A stretch of 64,000 nt of DNA from CAYVFC01 sp964450715 (GTDB lineage Bacteria > Myxococcota_A > Polyangia > Polyangiales > JAFGIB01), in contig CAYVFC010000022.1 of assembly GCA_964450715.1 (NCBI GenBank), forward strand, positions 1 through 64,000, in the 5' to 3' direction. Positions 9,669 to 18,025 of this stretch are shown piece after piece. The notes under the pieces were generated by a model that was not told where the DNA came from, did no database searches, and worked only from the letters and a program-made list of their open reading frames with translations. A program made the position numbers and the translations under genes. Position 1 is the first letter of the stretch, and the number at the start of each line of letters is the position of its first letter.

Positions 9669-9744
9669 AGCGTTCGTTTCACATGTCTTTGATAAGAACA
9701 GCAGAAAGCGGGGCACCCCCCGCGCTTACGGTGAGAACAGGAGA

Positions 9745-10926
9745 ATGAAACCGAGCCGCCTGCGCATCGCGGTGTTAACTTCGCATCCCATTCAGTACCA
9801 GGCACCGCTCTATCGCGAGCTCGCCTCGCGGGATATCGAGCTTAAAGTGTTCTTTTGCTGGGACTTCGGGGTACGGCAGACATTCGATCCCGGTTTCGGG
9901 CGGGCGGTTGAGTGGGATGTACCGCTCGTCGAGGGATACGAGCACGAGTTTTTGCCCAACGTGTCTCCCAGGCCGGGCACCCAGCCGTTGACCGGCCTGG
10001 TCAACCCGACCGCCCCCGGACGGATCTACGACTGGAGGCCGGACGTGGTGGTGGTCCACGGCTATACCCACCTGACCACCCTGGCGGTGATCCAGGCGGC
10101 CTACTGGCACAGGGTGCCGGTGCTGATGCGAGGCGAGTCTAACCTGCTGGTCGCCCGCCCGCCCTGGGTGCGAGCGGTCAAGCGATACGGCGTGGCTCCC
10201 CTGCTCAGAAGCTTAGCGGGAGCGTTGGCCATCGGGACGCTGAACCGGGAATTCTACCGCTACTGCGGCGTGCCCGAGGAACGGATCTTCCTGGCGCCCT
10301 ATACGGTCGACAACGCGTTCTTTCGTAGAGACGCCGAGCGTTCGCGCCAGAAGGCGGCGGCGCTGCGCCAGCGGTTCGGCATCGGCGACGGCGAGCAGGT
10401 CGTGCTCTTCGCGGCCAAGCTCATCCCGGTCAAGGGCTGCGCCGATCTGATCCGCGCCTACGCGGCCAGGCGGCGCGAGAACACGACCCTTGTCATCGCC
10501 GGCGAGGGGCCGCTGCGACAGCAGCTCGAACGGCTGGCGGCGAGCTATCCCGACAGGTCCATCCGTTTCGTCGGCTTCATGAACCAGTCGGAGATGCCCG
10601 CGCTCTACGCCCTCGGCGACGTCTTCATCATTCCCTCCAACCGGGAACCGTGGGGGCTGGCGGTCAACGAGGCCATGAACCTGGCGCGTCCCATCATCGC
10701 CTCGGACCAGGTGGGCTGCGCTCCGGATCTGGTCTCTTCCGAGAATGGCTGGGTCTTTCCCGCCGGGGATGTTCGGGCGCTCGACCGGGCGTTGACCGAG
10801 GCGCTCTCCGATCGCGATACCCTGGTAAGGAAGGGGAATGCTTCGCTTGACCGTATCGAACATTGGGATATCAGGCATACAGCGGATGGGTATATCGAGG
10901 GCACGCGAGCCGTGGCTTTATCGTGA
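9745..10926 (+). CDS. Glycosyltransferase family 4
   Basis: 393 residues. The ATG at 9745 is preceded by a good ACAGGAGA ribosome-binding site and gives MKPSRLRIAVLTSHPIQYQA. The phrase SHPIQYQAPLYRELA is common in a GT4 group found in exopolysaccharide loci. The donor site reads IIPSNREPWGLAVNEAMNL, with both conserved glutamates, preceded by VVLFAAKLIPVKGCADLIRA. It likely adds a sugar to the lipid-linked intermediate. It is the last of the glycosyltransferase run and is followed after 85 bp by the first ligase-TPR gene. Confidence 0.91.
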   Translation: MKPSRLRIAVLTSHPIQYQAPLYRELASRDIELKVFFCWDFGVRQTFDPGFGRAVEWDVPLVEGYEHEFLPNVSPRPGTQPLTGLVNPTAPGRIYDWRPDVVVVHGYTHLTTLAVIQAAYWHRVPVLMRGESNLLVARPPWVRAVKRYGVAPLLRSLAGALAIGTLNREFYRYCGVPEERIFLAPYTVDNAFFRRDAERSRQKAAALRQRFGIGDGEQVVLFAAKLIPVKGCADLIRAYAARRRENTTLVIAGEGPLRQQLERLAASYPDRSIRFVGFMNQSEMPALYALGDVFIIPSNREPWGLAVNEAMNLARPIIASDQVGCAPDLVSSENGWVFPAGDVRALDRALTEALSDRDTLVRKGNASLDRIEHWDIRHTADGYIEGTRAVALS

Positions 10927-11011
10927 TTATGCCTAACGCAGGCGAGTAGGATCAGCCCGACGCGGAAATCGATACTGGACGTTGTCCGTCTGGCAGCCGT
11001 ATTCTACGGCG

Positions 11012-13594
11012 ATGCCCGACCGGTCTTCTTCGAGTGTTCGCAACCGATCGAGAATGCGATTGACGACGGCCGAGCTGGGGGCCATGGGGCTTTTCGCGAC
11101 GACCGTGGTGGTATCGCCCCAGCTGCTCGGGGGGGTGACGAGCTGGAGCGTCTGCCTTATCGCCGGGTTGTGTCTGTTGACGCTGTTCGCGGCGCTCCGG
11201 GCGGTTGGGCGAGGGGCGGAGTGGGGAGGGAGCGTTTTCTGGGTAGCGGTGGCCATGTCGGTGGCGCTTGGCTGGACGCTGCTTCAGGCGATCGCCTTGC
11301 CCTGCGCAGCGGTGGAGACGGTGGCGCCGGCCAGCGTGGAGCAGATGCGCGCCACCCTGGGCATCGTGGGGCAGGACAAAGCAGGCTGGTGCGCGCTGAG
11401 CAGGGATCGGGGCAACACGGAGCTCGAGGTGATCAAGGGTACGGCGATCCTGGCCGTGTTCCTGGCGGGCTTTCTGCTCTCGCGGTCCGGGCGGCGCGAT
11501 TTCCTCGTTCAATGCGTGGCTGCCTCGGCCGTGTTGCTGGCGGCGGTTTCTCTCGGGCACCGGCTGCTGGGGGCGGAAAAAGTGTTCGGGCTGTACGATC
11601 CGGTTCACGCAGACCCAAAAAACGGACCGCTGATGAATCCGAACAGCCTGGGGGGCTTTCTGGCCATGGGCTTCGCGCTGCTGCTGGCACTGGGTGCCAA
11701 GAGCGAGCGGGCGAAACGCACGTTCTGGCTCGCGCTGGCGCTGCTGGTGGGAGGGGGGGTGATCCTGGCGCTTTCGGTCGGAGGGATAGCCGCCATGCTG
11801 GGGGCCTCGGTTCTGTTTACGGCGTTGGCCGCGCGGCACAGGCGCGGGCGGGGTCGCGCGAGGGGGCTCGGGTCGGCGATCTACGTGGTGGTAGCCGTGG
11901 TTGTCAGCGCCAGCGCCGGAGCGTACGTCGTGTCCGAGAGGCTGGTCGACGAGCTGTCCTCGCCCAATGTCTCCAAGATCGAGATGATGGGAACGACGCT
12001 TCGCTTCGCGCTCGAGCAGCCGCTGGTGGGCCTGGGCCGCGGGGCGTTCTCCGCATCGTTCGTCGAGCAGCTGGGGGGCAAGTTCCGCTTCGTGTTTCCC
12101 GAAAACCTGCCGGCGCAGTGGATAGCCGAGTGGGGGCTGCCGGTCGCGCTGATGCTGATGTCGGTGCTGGCGCTCGCTATGCTGGATGCGCTTCGCGAGG
12201 CGCGGACCATGACTCGGATCGGGGCGCTGGTTGCAGTCGTGACAATCACCGCCGACAACCTGCTGGACTTCGGGCTGGAGCTGAGCGGGGTGGCGGTGGT
12301 GGCGTCGGCGCTTCTGGCGAGCGGGTTGGTGTCGAGCGCGTCGTCCGGGCTTCCCCGACGCTCGTCGTCGGCGAGCGGCGAGGAAGATGGACGAACGAGC
12401 TGGTGGAAGCGAGCGCTCGGCTGGAGCAGAGGAACGCCCCGGGGCTTCGGTACAGGGGCGGCCGTGGCGGGGCTGGTGGCGACCGCGGTACTGGCGCCGC
12501 GCGTGCTGGCCACCGATCTGGTGAGCGTGCAGCAACGGCTGGTGAAGGCTTCCGAGGCCGGAGATAGAGAGGCCTTTCGCCAAGAGTTGATTCGGGGATT
12601 GAAGGCGCATCCCTCGGAGCCGGCGCTGACGCTGCTCGCCGGTGCCGAGGCCGTGCACTACGGCGATCCGCTCGCGCTCAGGTGGCTGAACAGAACCATG
12701 CAGCTGGCTCCGGAATGGGAGGCGCCCCACCTGCAGGCTGCGCAATGGTTGCTGCGCCACCGGCGCTTCGGGCAGGCGCTTCTGGAGATTCGCGAGGCCG
12801 AGAACCGCAAGCCCGAAAGCGCGAAGCGGTTGCTGTGCCAGGTGCTGAAGGCCTACCCCGACGCCTCGGCGCTGTTTCGCGCGGCTCCCAGGGAAGACGA
12901 GCCGCGCTTTCTGGAGATGGCCGCGGCCTGCTTGGACCGTAGGCAGGAGCTGGCGGTGCGGATCGACGAGCGGCTGCTTCGGCTTCGTCCGGGGCTTGCC
13001 GAGCCCAGGATCCGAAACGCCCAGAGGTCGATCGACAAGAATGACGTCGCCGGAGCGGTGAACGAGCTGCGCGCGGTCGTCGAGCGAAATCCGGACCACG
13101 AGCAGGCGCGCCTGGCTTTGGCCAGGGCCTTGATACGGGCGGGGGAGCCGGAAACGGCGGTCGATTGCCTGAGGGTAGCTAAAGAGAGCGTTTCCGATAC
13201 CTGGAACCTGGTGTCGCTTATCGCCGAGGCCGAAGCGGCGGCCGCTAGGCCGGAGGCCATGCGGGCGTCGCTATCCGAGCTGCGCGGGCTCTCGCAGGGC
13301 AATCCCTCCAGGCTGTCGCAGGCCAAGCAGCTCGAGGCCACGCTGGAAGAACGGCTGGGCAACCGCGCCCGCGCCCTGAAGGCGCTGGAGGATGCCTTCA
13401 CGTTTCAGCCCTCGGACGTGACGCTCGAGCGGATAGCCCGGCTGGCCGAACGGATCGGTTTTCGCAAGCGGGCATATATTGCGTATAGCGACCTCTGCCG
13501 GAACCGGCCCGACAACGCGAGATGGTGTCAGGCGCGGGATCGATTGCGCGGGCGCGAGTCGAGCGCGGCGCTTCGCTCGATACAGTCGCGCTAG
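11012..13594 (+). CDS. O-antigen ligase/polymerase-like membrane protein with C-terminal TPR region, copy 1
   Basis: About 860 residues from the ATG at 11012 (a TTG at 10982 adds ten). The first half has ten or so membrane helices with Wzy_C/O-antigen-ligase features, including EKVFGLYDPVHA, GPLMNPNSLGGFLAMGF and a GRGAFSASF loop ending ENLPAQWIAEWGLP. After the last helix (VAGLVATAVLAPRVLA, around residue 490) come about 370 soluble residues with TPR-like helical repeats (ALRWLNRTMQLAPEWEAPH, LLEIREAENRKPES, ARLALARALIRAGE). Such proteins transfer or polymerise polyprenyl-linked glycan in the periplasm; the TPRs should face the periplasm and may recruit a partner. A full-length paralogue lies at 23044-25566. 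Confidence 0.82.
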   Translation: MPDRSSSSVRNRSRMRLTTAELGAMGLFATTVVVSPQLLGGVTSWSVCLIAGLCLLTLFAALRAVGRGAEWGGSVFWVAVAMSVALGWTLLQAIALPCAAVETVAPASVEQMRATLGIVGQDKAGWCALSRDRGNTELEVIKGTAILAVFLAGFLLSRSGRRDFLVQCVAASAVLLAAVSLGHRLLGAEKVFGLYDPVHADPKNGPLMNPNSLGGFLAMGFALLLALGAKSERAKRTFWLALALLVGGGVILALSVGGIAAMLGASVLFTALAARHRRGRGRARGLGSAIYVVVAVVVSASAGAYVVSERLVDELSSPNVSKIEMMGTTLRFALEQPLVGLGRGAFSASFVEQLGGKFRFVFPENLPAQWIAEWGLPVALMLMSVLALAMLDALREARTMTRIGALVAVVTITADNLLDFGLELSGVAVVASALLASGLVSSASSGLPRRSSSASGEEDGRTSWWKRALGWSRGTPRGFGTGAAVAGLVATAVLAPRVLATDLVSVQQRLVKASEAGDREAFRQELIRGLKAHPSEPALTLLAGAEAVHYGDPLALRWLNRTMQLAPEWEAPHLQAAQWLLRHRRFGQALLEIREAENRKPESAKRLLCQVLKAYPDASALFRAAPREDEPRFLEMAAACLDRRQELAVRIDERLLRLRPGLAEPRIRNAQRSIDKNDVAGAVNELRAVVERNPDHEQARLALARALIRAGEPETAVDCLRVAKESVSDTWNLVSLIAEAEAAAARPEAMRASLSELRGLSQGNPSRLSQAKQLEATLEERLGNRARALKALEDAFTFQPSDVTLERIARLAERIGFRKRAYIAYSDLCRNRPDNARWCQARDRLRGRESSAALRSIQSR

Positions 13595-13666
13595 AAGATC
13601 TATCGAGGTATGCTTGCCCGTGGGATCGCTCGGTACTAGGTTCGACAGGGGTACGACGGGGAGAAG

Positions 13667-15184
13667 ATGTACAGCGCGCTAGCCGCTTTTATCGCATCGT
13701 TCGTGGTCGCCATCCTGCTCACGCCCCTGGTGAGCCGGTTGGCGTCGGGAGTGGGGGCAGTGGATAAGCCCGACGAGCGCCACGCGCACGAGCGCGCGAT
13801 TCCCCGGCTCGGCGGCATCGGAGTGGCGGCTGCCTTCTTCGTCCCGTTCGTTCTGCTCTTCGTGATGGATACCGGGACGGCAAGGCTGTTCTACTCCGAA
13901 CCCTTGCGCATCGTCGGCCTGGGCGTCGGCGGGTTGATGGTCTGCGCGCTGGGCGCGGCCGACGATGTAAAGGGGGTGGTGGCCTGGAAGAAGCTGCTGA
14001 TCCAGGTGGCAGCGGCCACCGTGGCGTTTTTCTGCGGCTTCCGCATAGAGGGGATCGCGATCCCCGGGCTCGGGGTTCTGGAGATGGGAGTGTTCGCCCT
14101 GCCCATCACCGCGCTCTGGTTCGTGGGCATCATCAATGCCATGAACCTGATCGACGGCCTGGACGGGCTTGCAGCCGGTATCGGGTTCTTCGCCTGCACG
14201 GTCAATCTGGTGGTCGGGCTGATCAACCAGAGCGCGCTGGTCATGCTGCTGTCGGCCTCGCTGGCAGGCGGGGCTCTCGGCTTTCTGCTGTATAACTTCA
14301 ATCCGGCCAGGATATTCCTGGGCGACTCGGGAAGCATGTTCATCGGGTTCGTGCTGGCGGCCACCTCGCTGCTGGGGTCCATGGTCAAGCACTCGACCGC
14401 GGTAGCCATCCTGGTGCCGGTCATCGCGCTCGGCGTCCCCATCATGGACACGCTGTTTTCCATGGTCAGGCGCGTCCTGGAGCGCAGGCCCATCTTCTCG
14501 CCCGACCGGGGGCACATCCATCACCGGTTGCTGGAGATGGGCGTCACCCACCGTAAGGCCGTGCTTATCCTCTACGGGTTCTCTATCGCCTTTGCCGCAG
14601 GAGCGGTGGTGCTGGCCACCGGCCGCAACTGGCAGATCGGCGTGGCGCTGACCGTCATGAGCCTGGTCGCCGTGGGTCTGTTTCGCGCGATACGAGGGGT
14701 CGAGCAGATCAGGGCTTCCAGGAGCCTGCGCCTGCGCCACCATGCCCCGAGTACCGAGCGATTGAGGGGTGTGATCCCCGACGCGCTCGACCGGATCCGA
14801 TCGACGCGAAGCCTGGGCGAGCTGCGCGAGGAAATAGAGCTTTTTGCCGACCGCGCCAAGCTCGCCTCGTGCGAGTTTTCGCGCGGCCGAGAAGAGGGAG
14901 CGTGGACGCCCTTGGCGCCGTTTGCCTGGAACCGGGGAGCGGAAATGGAAATGGAAAACGGAAGTGCGAGCCGTTCGGATCTACACGCGGTGAGCGTCGA
15001 GTACGACTTGGAAAAGGTGGGCCGGGCGGTATTGCGGTTCGCGTGGACGAATACCTACGGCGACGTTTCGCCTCAGGACGAGATACTGCTGCAGCTGGTG
15101 GCCGACGCGTTCGAGGCGCGGGTGGTCGAGCTGGGCGAGGCGCCCGACGGGGTGGCCACCGGGCGGTTGCGACCGGTCGACTAG
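13667..15184 (+). CDS. Polyprenyl-phosphate GlcNAc-1-phosphate-type transferase (WecA/MraY family) with soluble tail, copy 1
   Basis: 505 residues with an ATG start. The membrane part (residues 1-340) has the family signatures in order: GAADDVKG near 98, NAMNLIDGLDGLAAGIG near 157, FLGDSGSMFIGF near 217 and HIHHRLLEMG near 283. These hold the Mg-binding aspartates and the histidine cluster. It should attach a sugar-1-phosphate from a UDP-sugar to undecaprenyl phosphate, the first step of repeat-unit synthesis. Residues 345-505 are an extra soluble region (SLGELREEIELFADRAKLAS, VLRFAWTNTYGD, VADAFEARVVEL) absent from ordinary WecA (about 350 residues) and shared with the paralogue at 28185-29693. 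The gene lies 72 bp after ligase-TPR copy 1. Confidence 0.9.
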   Translation: MYSALAAFIASFVVAILLTPLVSRLASGVGAVDKPDERHAHERAIPRLGGIGVAAAFFVPFVLLFVMDTGTARLFYSEPLRIVGLGVGGLMVCALGAADDVKGVVAWKKLLIQVAAATVAFFCGFRIEGIAIPGLGVLEMGVFALPITALWFVGIINAMNLIDGLDGLAAGIGFFACTVNLVVGLINQSALVMLLSASLAGGALGFLLYNFNPARIFLGDSGSMFIGFVLAATSLLGSMVKHSTAVAILVPVIALGVPIMDTLFSMVRRVLERRPIFSPDRGHIHHRLLEMGVTHRKAVLILYGFSIAFAAGAVVLATGRNWQIGVALTVMSLVAVGLFRAIRGVEQIRASRSLRLRHHAPSTERLRGVIPDALDRIRSTRSLGELREEIELFADRAKLASCEFSRGREEGAWTPLAPFAWNRGAEMEMENGSASRSDLHAVSVEYDLEKVGRAVLRFAWTNTYGDVSPQDEILLQLVADAFEARVVELGEAPDGVATGRLRPVD

Positions 15185-15215
15185 CTCGCGTCGCTCGGTA
15201 GAGGAGGGATCGATC

Positions 15216-16616
15216 ATGCAGAACTTTCCGGAGACGAAGGTATGGGCGCTGTTCGCGATCGCGCTGGCCCTGGCCGTGGCGTCTGGCGCTGCCGGCTGTG
15301 GCGACGACGATGATGGCAGCGCCGGCAACTCCGGCAGCGGCGCGGGGGTAGGGGGAGAGGCGGCCGCGGGCACGGGCGGCGGCGATGCCGGGGTCTTGAG
15401 CGATGCGGCGGCGGTGCGGCAGGCTGAGTACCTGGCAGAGCAGGCGGCGTTCTACGGGCCGCTGGAGGTGAGGGCGGATACGGATACCACACCGGTCGGG
15501 GATTGTACCGGGATGCCGGACATGACGCTGTGCCAGGTGGATACCGGACCGGGAACCGGGACCGAGATGGATGCGGGGCCGGATGCGGACGAGGATGCGG
15601 GAGTCGAGGCCGTGGTGGCGGCGGACCGGTGGTACGACATCTGCGTGGGCGGGGTGTGCGTTTCGCCGGGGTGCGGAGAGCAGGGGTGCAATGCGTCGGG
15701 GCCGCACTTCAAGATTCCGCCGATGGACGGGCATACCTTTTTCGTGACCGATGCGAGCGAGGGGGTGCTGCAGCCGGTGACCACGGACCTGGTGACGGGC
15801 TTGCAGTGGCAGACCTGCGCGGCCGGGATGAGCGGGGCGAACTGCGCGGCCGGGACGCCACTGGAGCTCAACTGGGACGACGCGTTGGTCTACTGCGACC
15901 AGCTGCAATGGGGCGGGCACGACGACTGGTACCTGCCTGATCCGTACGAGGCGATGTCGATCCTGGACGTGGGGGTTCAGAACCCGGGACAGGGGTATTT
16001 GAGCGAGGAGGCGTTTCCGGGGCACGGCCTGGTCTACGGGTCGTACTGGACCACCGGGTACCGGCGGGATAGCGACGTGTACGCGGTTTCCACCGGGGCC
16101 AACACCATCGGGTTCGCTTCCTTGCTGCGGGACGACTGGCGCAACGACGAGAACTCGGTGCGCTGCGTAAGGCGCGGGGCGTCGACGGACGTGGGGTATA
16201 CCGGGGAGAGGTTCGTCAAGAGCGCCCCCTCGGCCGATACGCCGGACGAGTTCGTGATCGAGGACCGCACTACCGGGCTGGTCTGGATGGGCTGCCTGGT
16301 GGGACGTAGCGGCGAGGAGTGCTCGGGAAGCCGCAAAGAGGTGACCGGGCCCAAGGGGAGCCCGCTCTGCAAGCACGAGGTATATGCCGGCTTCGACGAC
16401 TGGCGGCTTCCCTCGTACAAGGAGGCGTTCAGCCTGGTCCTGTTTCCCGGGCCGGACGGCCGCGATCCGGCGGTTGACTCGAGCATTTTCGATACCCGGT
16501 CGATCGTTTACCTGCTCACCCTGCAAAGCCTGTTCGACGTGGAGGGGGGCGGGCGAACGGGTATAGGGATAGCGGAGAACACCTATCCGGTGCTCTGCGT
16601 GCGCTGGCCGGATTGA
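15216..16616 (+). CDS. DUF1566 (Lcl C-terminal domain) lipoprotein
   Basis: 466 residues. The signal peptide ends in a lipobox at about residue 28 (VASGAAGC), followed by a CGDDDD stretch and a Gly/Ala/Asp linker, so it is probably an outer-membrane lipoprotein. Two DUF1566/Lcl-C units follow: VTGLQWQTC ... HDDWYLPDPYEAMSILD and TGLVWMGC ... FDDWRLPSYKEAFSLV. The family name comes from Legionella Lcl, a surface adhesin that binds glycosaminoglycans. A role in binding or retaining the polysaccharide made by the surrounding genes is an inference. It starts 31 bp after the transferase gene, so co-transcription is likely. Confidence 0.85.
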   Translation: MQNFPETKVWALFAIALALAVASGAAGCGDDDDGSAGNSGSGAGVGGEAAAGTGGGDAGVLSDAAAVRQAEYLAEQAAFYGPLEVRADTDTTPVGDCTGMPDMTLCQVDTGPGTGTEMDAGPDADEDAGVEAVVAADRWYDICVGGVCVSPGCGEQGCNASGPHFKIPPMDGHTFFVTDASEGVLQPVTTDLVTGLQWQTCAAGMSGANCAAGTPLELNWDDALVYCDQLQWGGHDDWYLPDPYEAMSILDVGVQNPGQGYLSEEAFPGHGLVYGSYWTTGYRRDSDVYAVSTGANTIGFASLLRDDWRNDENSVRCVRRGASTDVGYTGERFVKSAPSADTPDEFVIEDRTTGLVWMGCLVGRSGEECSGSRKEVTGPKGSPLCKHEVYAGFDDWRLPSYKEAFSLVLFPGPDGRDPAVDSSIFDTRSIVYLLTLQSLFDVEGGGRTGIGIAENTYPVLCVRWPD

Positions 16617-16640
16617 GGGGGCGGTTCGGGGGTGGCGGAG

Positions 16641-16725
16641 GAGATTTCTCGTCGCCTTCGGCTCCTCGAAATGACAGACAAAGGGGCGGCTCCTCGAAAT
16701 GACATGGGAAGCGCTCGAAATGACA
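16641..16725. repeat. Dispersed repeat family A, copy 1 (irregular)
   Basis: GAGATTTCTCGTCGCCTTCG at 16641 runs into CGGCTCCTCGAAATGACA, which is then repeated twice in shortened form (ends at about 16704 and 16725). Only the right half of the palindrome seen elsewhere is present. It fills the gap between the DUF1566 gene and wecB and reaches to within 30 bp of the wecB start, so it probably lies in the leader of that gene. Confidence 0.8.
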
Positions 16726-16752
16726 GAAGGGGGGCGCTATCTTGCGTTCGAC

Positions 16753-17916
16753 ATGACTGAAAACCGGCGAGATAGAAAACCCAAGGTCGCGGTCTTCATG
16801 GGTACGCGCCCGGAAGCCATCAAGATGGCGCCGGTGATCCGGGCGCTGGAGGGCCGGCCCGATATCGAAACCGTGGTGGTCAGCACCGGGCAGCACAACG
16901 AGATGCTGCGGCAAGTGGTCGAGCTGTTCGACATCCGGGTCGACCAGGAGCTGAATGTCATGCGCCCCGACCAGAGCCTGGCCGAGCTGACCGCCAGGTT
17001 GCTGGAAAGAATCGACGAGGCCCTGGCCCGGTTACGGCCCGATCTGGCCCTGGTCCAGGGTGACACCACCACCGTATTGGTGGCGGCTCTGGCTTGCTTC
17101 TACCGCAGGATACCCATCGGACACGTGGAGGCGGGTCTGAGGACGGGTAATATCTGGGCGCCCTTTCCCGAGGAGGTGAACCGGTCGCTGGCGAGCAAGA
17201 TGGTAACGCTGCATTTCGCGCCGACCGCTCTTGCTCGCGAGAACCTGGTGAAGGAAGAAGTGGACGATGGCTCGATTTTCGTGACGGGTAACACTGTCAT
17301 CGACGCCCTGCACCTGGAGGTCGAACGGCAACAAGGGCAAAGGGAAGACGAGGAGATCGGAACGCGGCTCGACCGAGCCATCGGCGGCGACTGGCGGCAA
17401 CGGCGGTTCGTGCTGGTCACCGGTCATCGCCGCGAGAACTTCGGCGAGGGGTTTCGCGAGATCTGCGAAGCGCTGGCCGAGCTCGCCGGAAGGTTCCAGG
17501 ACTTGCTGTTCATCTATCCGGTACACCTCAACCCGAACGTGCGCGAGCCGGTCAACCGGCGCCTCGGCGGGCTGGAGAACGTTCGGCTCATCGAGCCGCA
17601 AGCGTACAGCGAGTTCGTCATGTTGATGCGCCGTTGCCTGCTGGTGCTCACCGACTCCGGAGGGGTTCAGGAAGAGGCGCCCGGTCTGGGCAAACCCGTG
17701 CTGGTGATGCGGGAGACGACGGAGAGGCCCGAGGGAGTGACCGCGGGAACGGTGCGGCTGGTCGGCGTCGAACGCGGTAGGATCGTGTCCGAGGTGGGAC
17801 GCCTGATCACGGACCCGGCCGAGTACGAGCGGATGGCTACCGCGGTAAACCCCTACGGGGATGGTAAGGCGGCACCGCGAATCGTGGAGGCGATCCAGCG
17901 GTTTTTCCGCGGTTGA
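16753..17916 (+). CDS. wecB: UDP-N-acetylglucosamine 2-epimerase family (WecB/WbpI)
   Basis: 387 residues. The ATG at 16753 (MTENRRDRKPKVAVFMGTRP) is preferred because the in-frame upstream codons are repeat sequence. Motifs: GTRPEAIKMAPV, VQGDTTTVLVAAL, HVEAGLRTG, VTGHRRENFG and DSGGVQEEAPGLGKPVL, all diagnostic for the non-hydrolysing 2-epimerase. WecB converts UDP-GlcNAc to UDP-ManNAc. The WbpI subgroup instead epimerises the 2,3-diacetamido-glucuronate made by WbpA, B, E and D, all of which have candidates in this locus. Motifs alone do not separate WecB from WbpI. Confidence 0.93.
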   Translation: MTENRRDRKPKVAVFMGTRPEAIKMAPVIRALEGRPDIETVVVSTGQHNEMLRQVVELFDIRVDQELNVMRPDQSLAELTARLLERIDEALARLRPDLALVQGDTTTVLVAALACFYRRIPIGHVEAGLRTGNIWAPFPEEVNRSLASKMVTLHFAPTALARENLVKEEVDDGSIFVTGNTVIDALHLEVERQQGQREDEEIGTRLDRAIGGDWRQRRFVLVTGHRRENFGEGFREICEALAELAGRFQDLLFIYPVHLNPNVREPVNRRLGGLENVRLIEPQAYSEFVMLMRRCLLVLTDSGGVQEEAPGLGKPVLVMRETTERPEGVTAGTVRLVGVERGRIVSEVGRLITDPAEYERMATAVNPYGDGKAAPRIVEAIQRFFRG

Positions 17917-17958
17917 GGGGCTTTTCTGGGCACTGGGCGCGGTGTTCGGGAGGGCGAC

Positions 17959-18000
17959 GTAGCGGAGGGGCTTGCCCTCTCCCTTTGCCCGCCCCGTCCG
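17959..18000. repeat. Dispersed repeat family B, degenerate copy
   Basis: GTAGCGGAGGGGCTTGCCCT followed by CTCCCTTTGCCCGCCCC. It matches the left half of the G+C-rich repeat that is complete at 25563 and 29727. It lies between wecB and the LysM gene. Confidence 0.55.
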
Positions 18001-18025
18001 ATAAGGGGGTTGAACGGGAGCCGGA

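Noticed and set aside
10952..13099. 715-codon open frame antisense to the first ligase-TPR gene
   Set aside because: It mirrors a real membrane protein in high-G+C DNA. The product is Arg/His/Gln-rich without domains, whereas the plus-strand gene has clear family motifs and a paralogue.
14709..16526. 605-codon open frame antisense to the transferase and DUF1566 genes
   Set aside because: It spans two real genes on the other strand and shows no domain. Long antisense frames are expected at this base composition.
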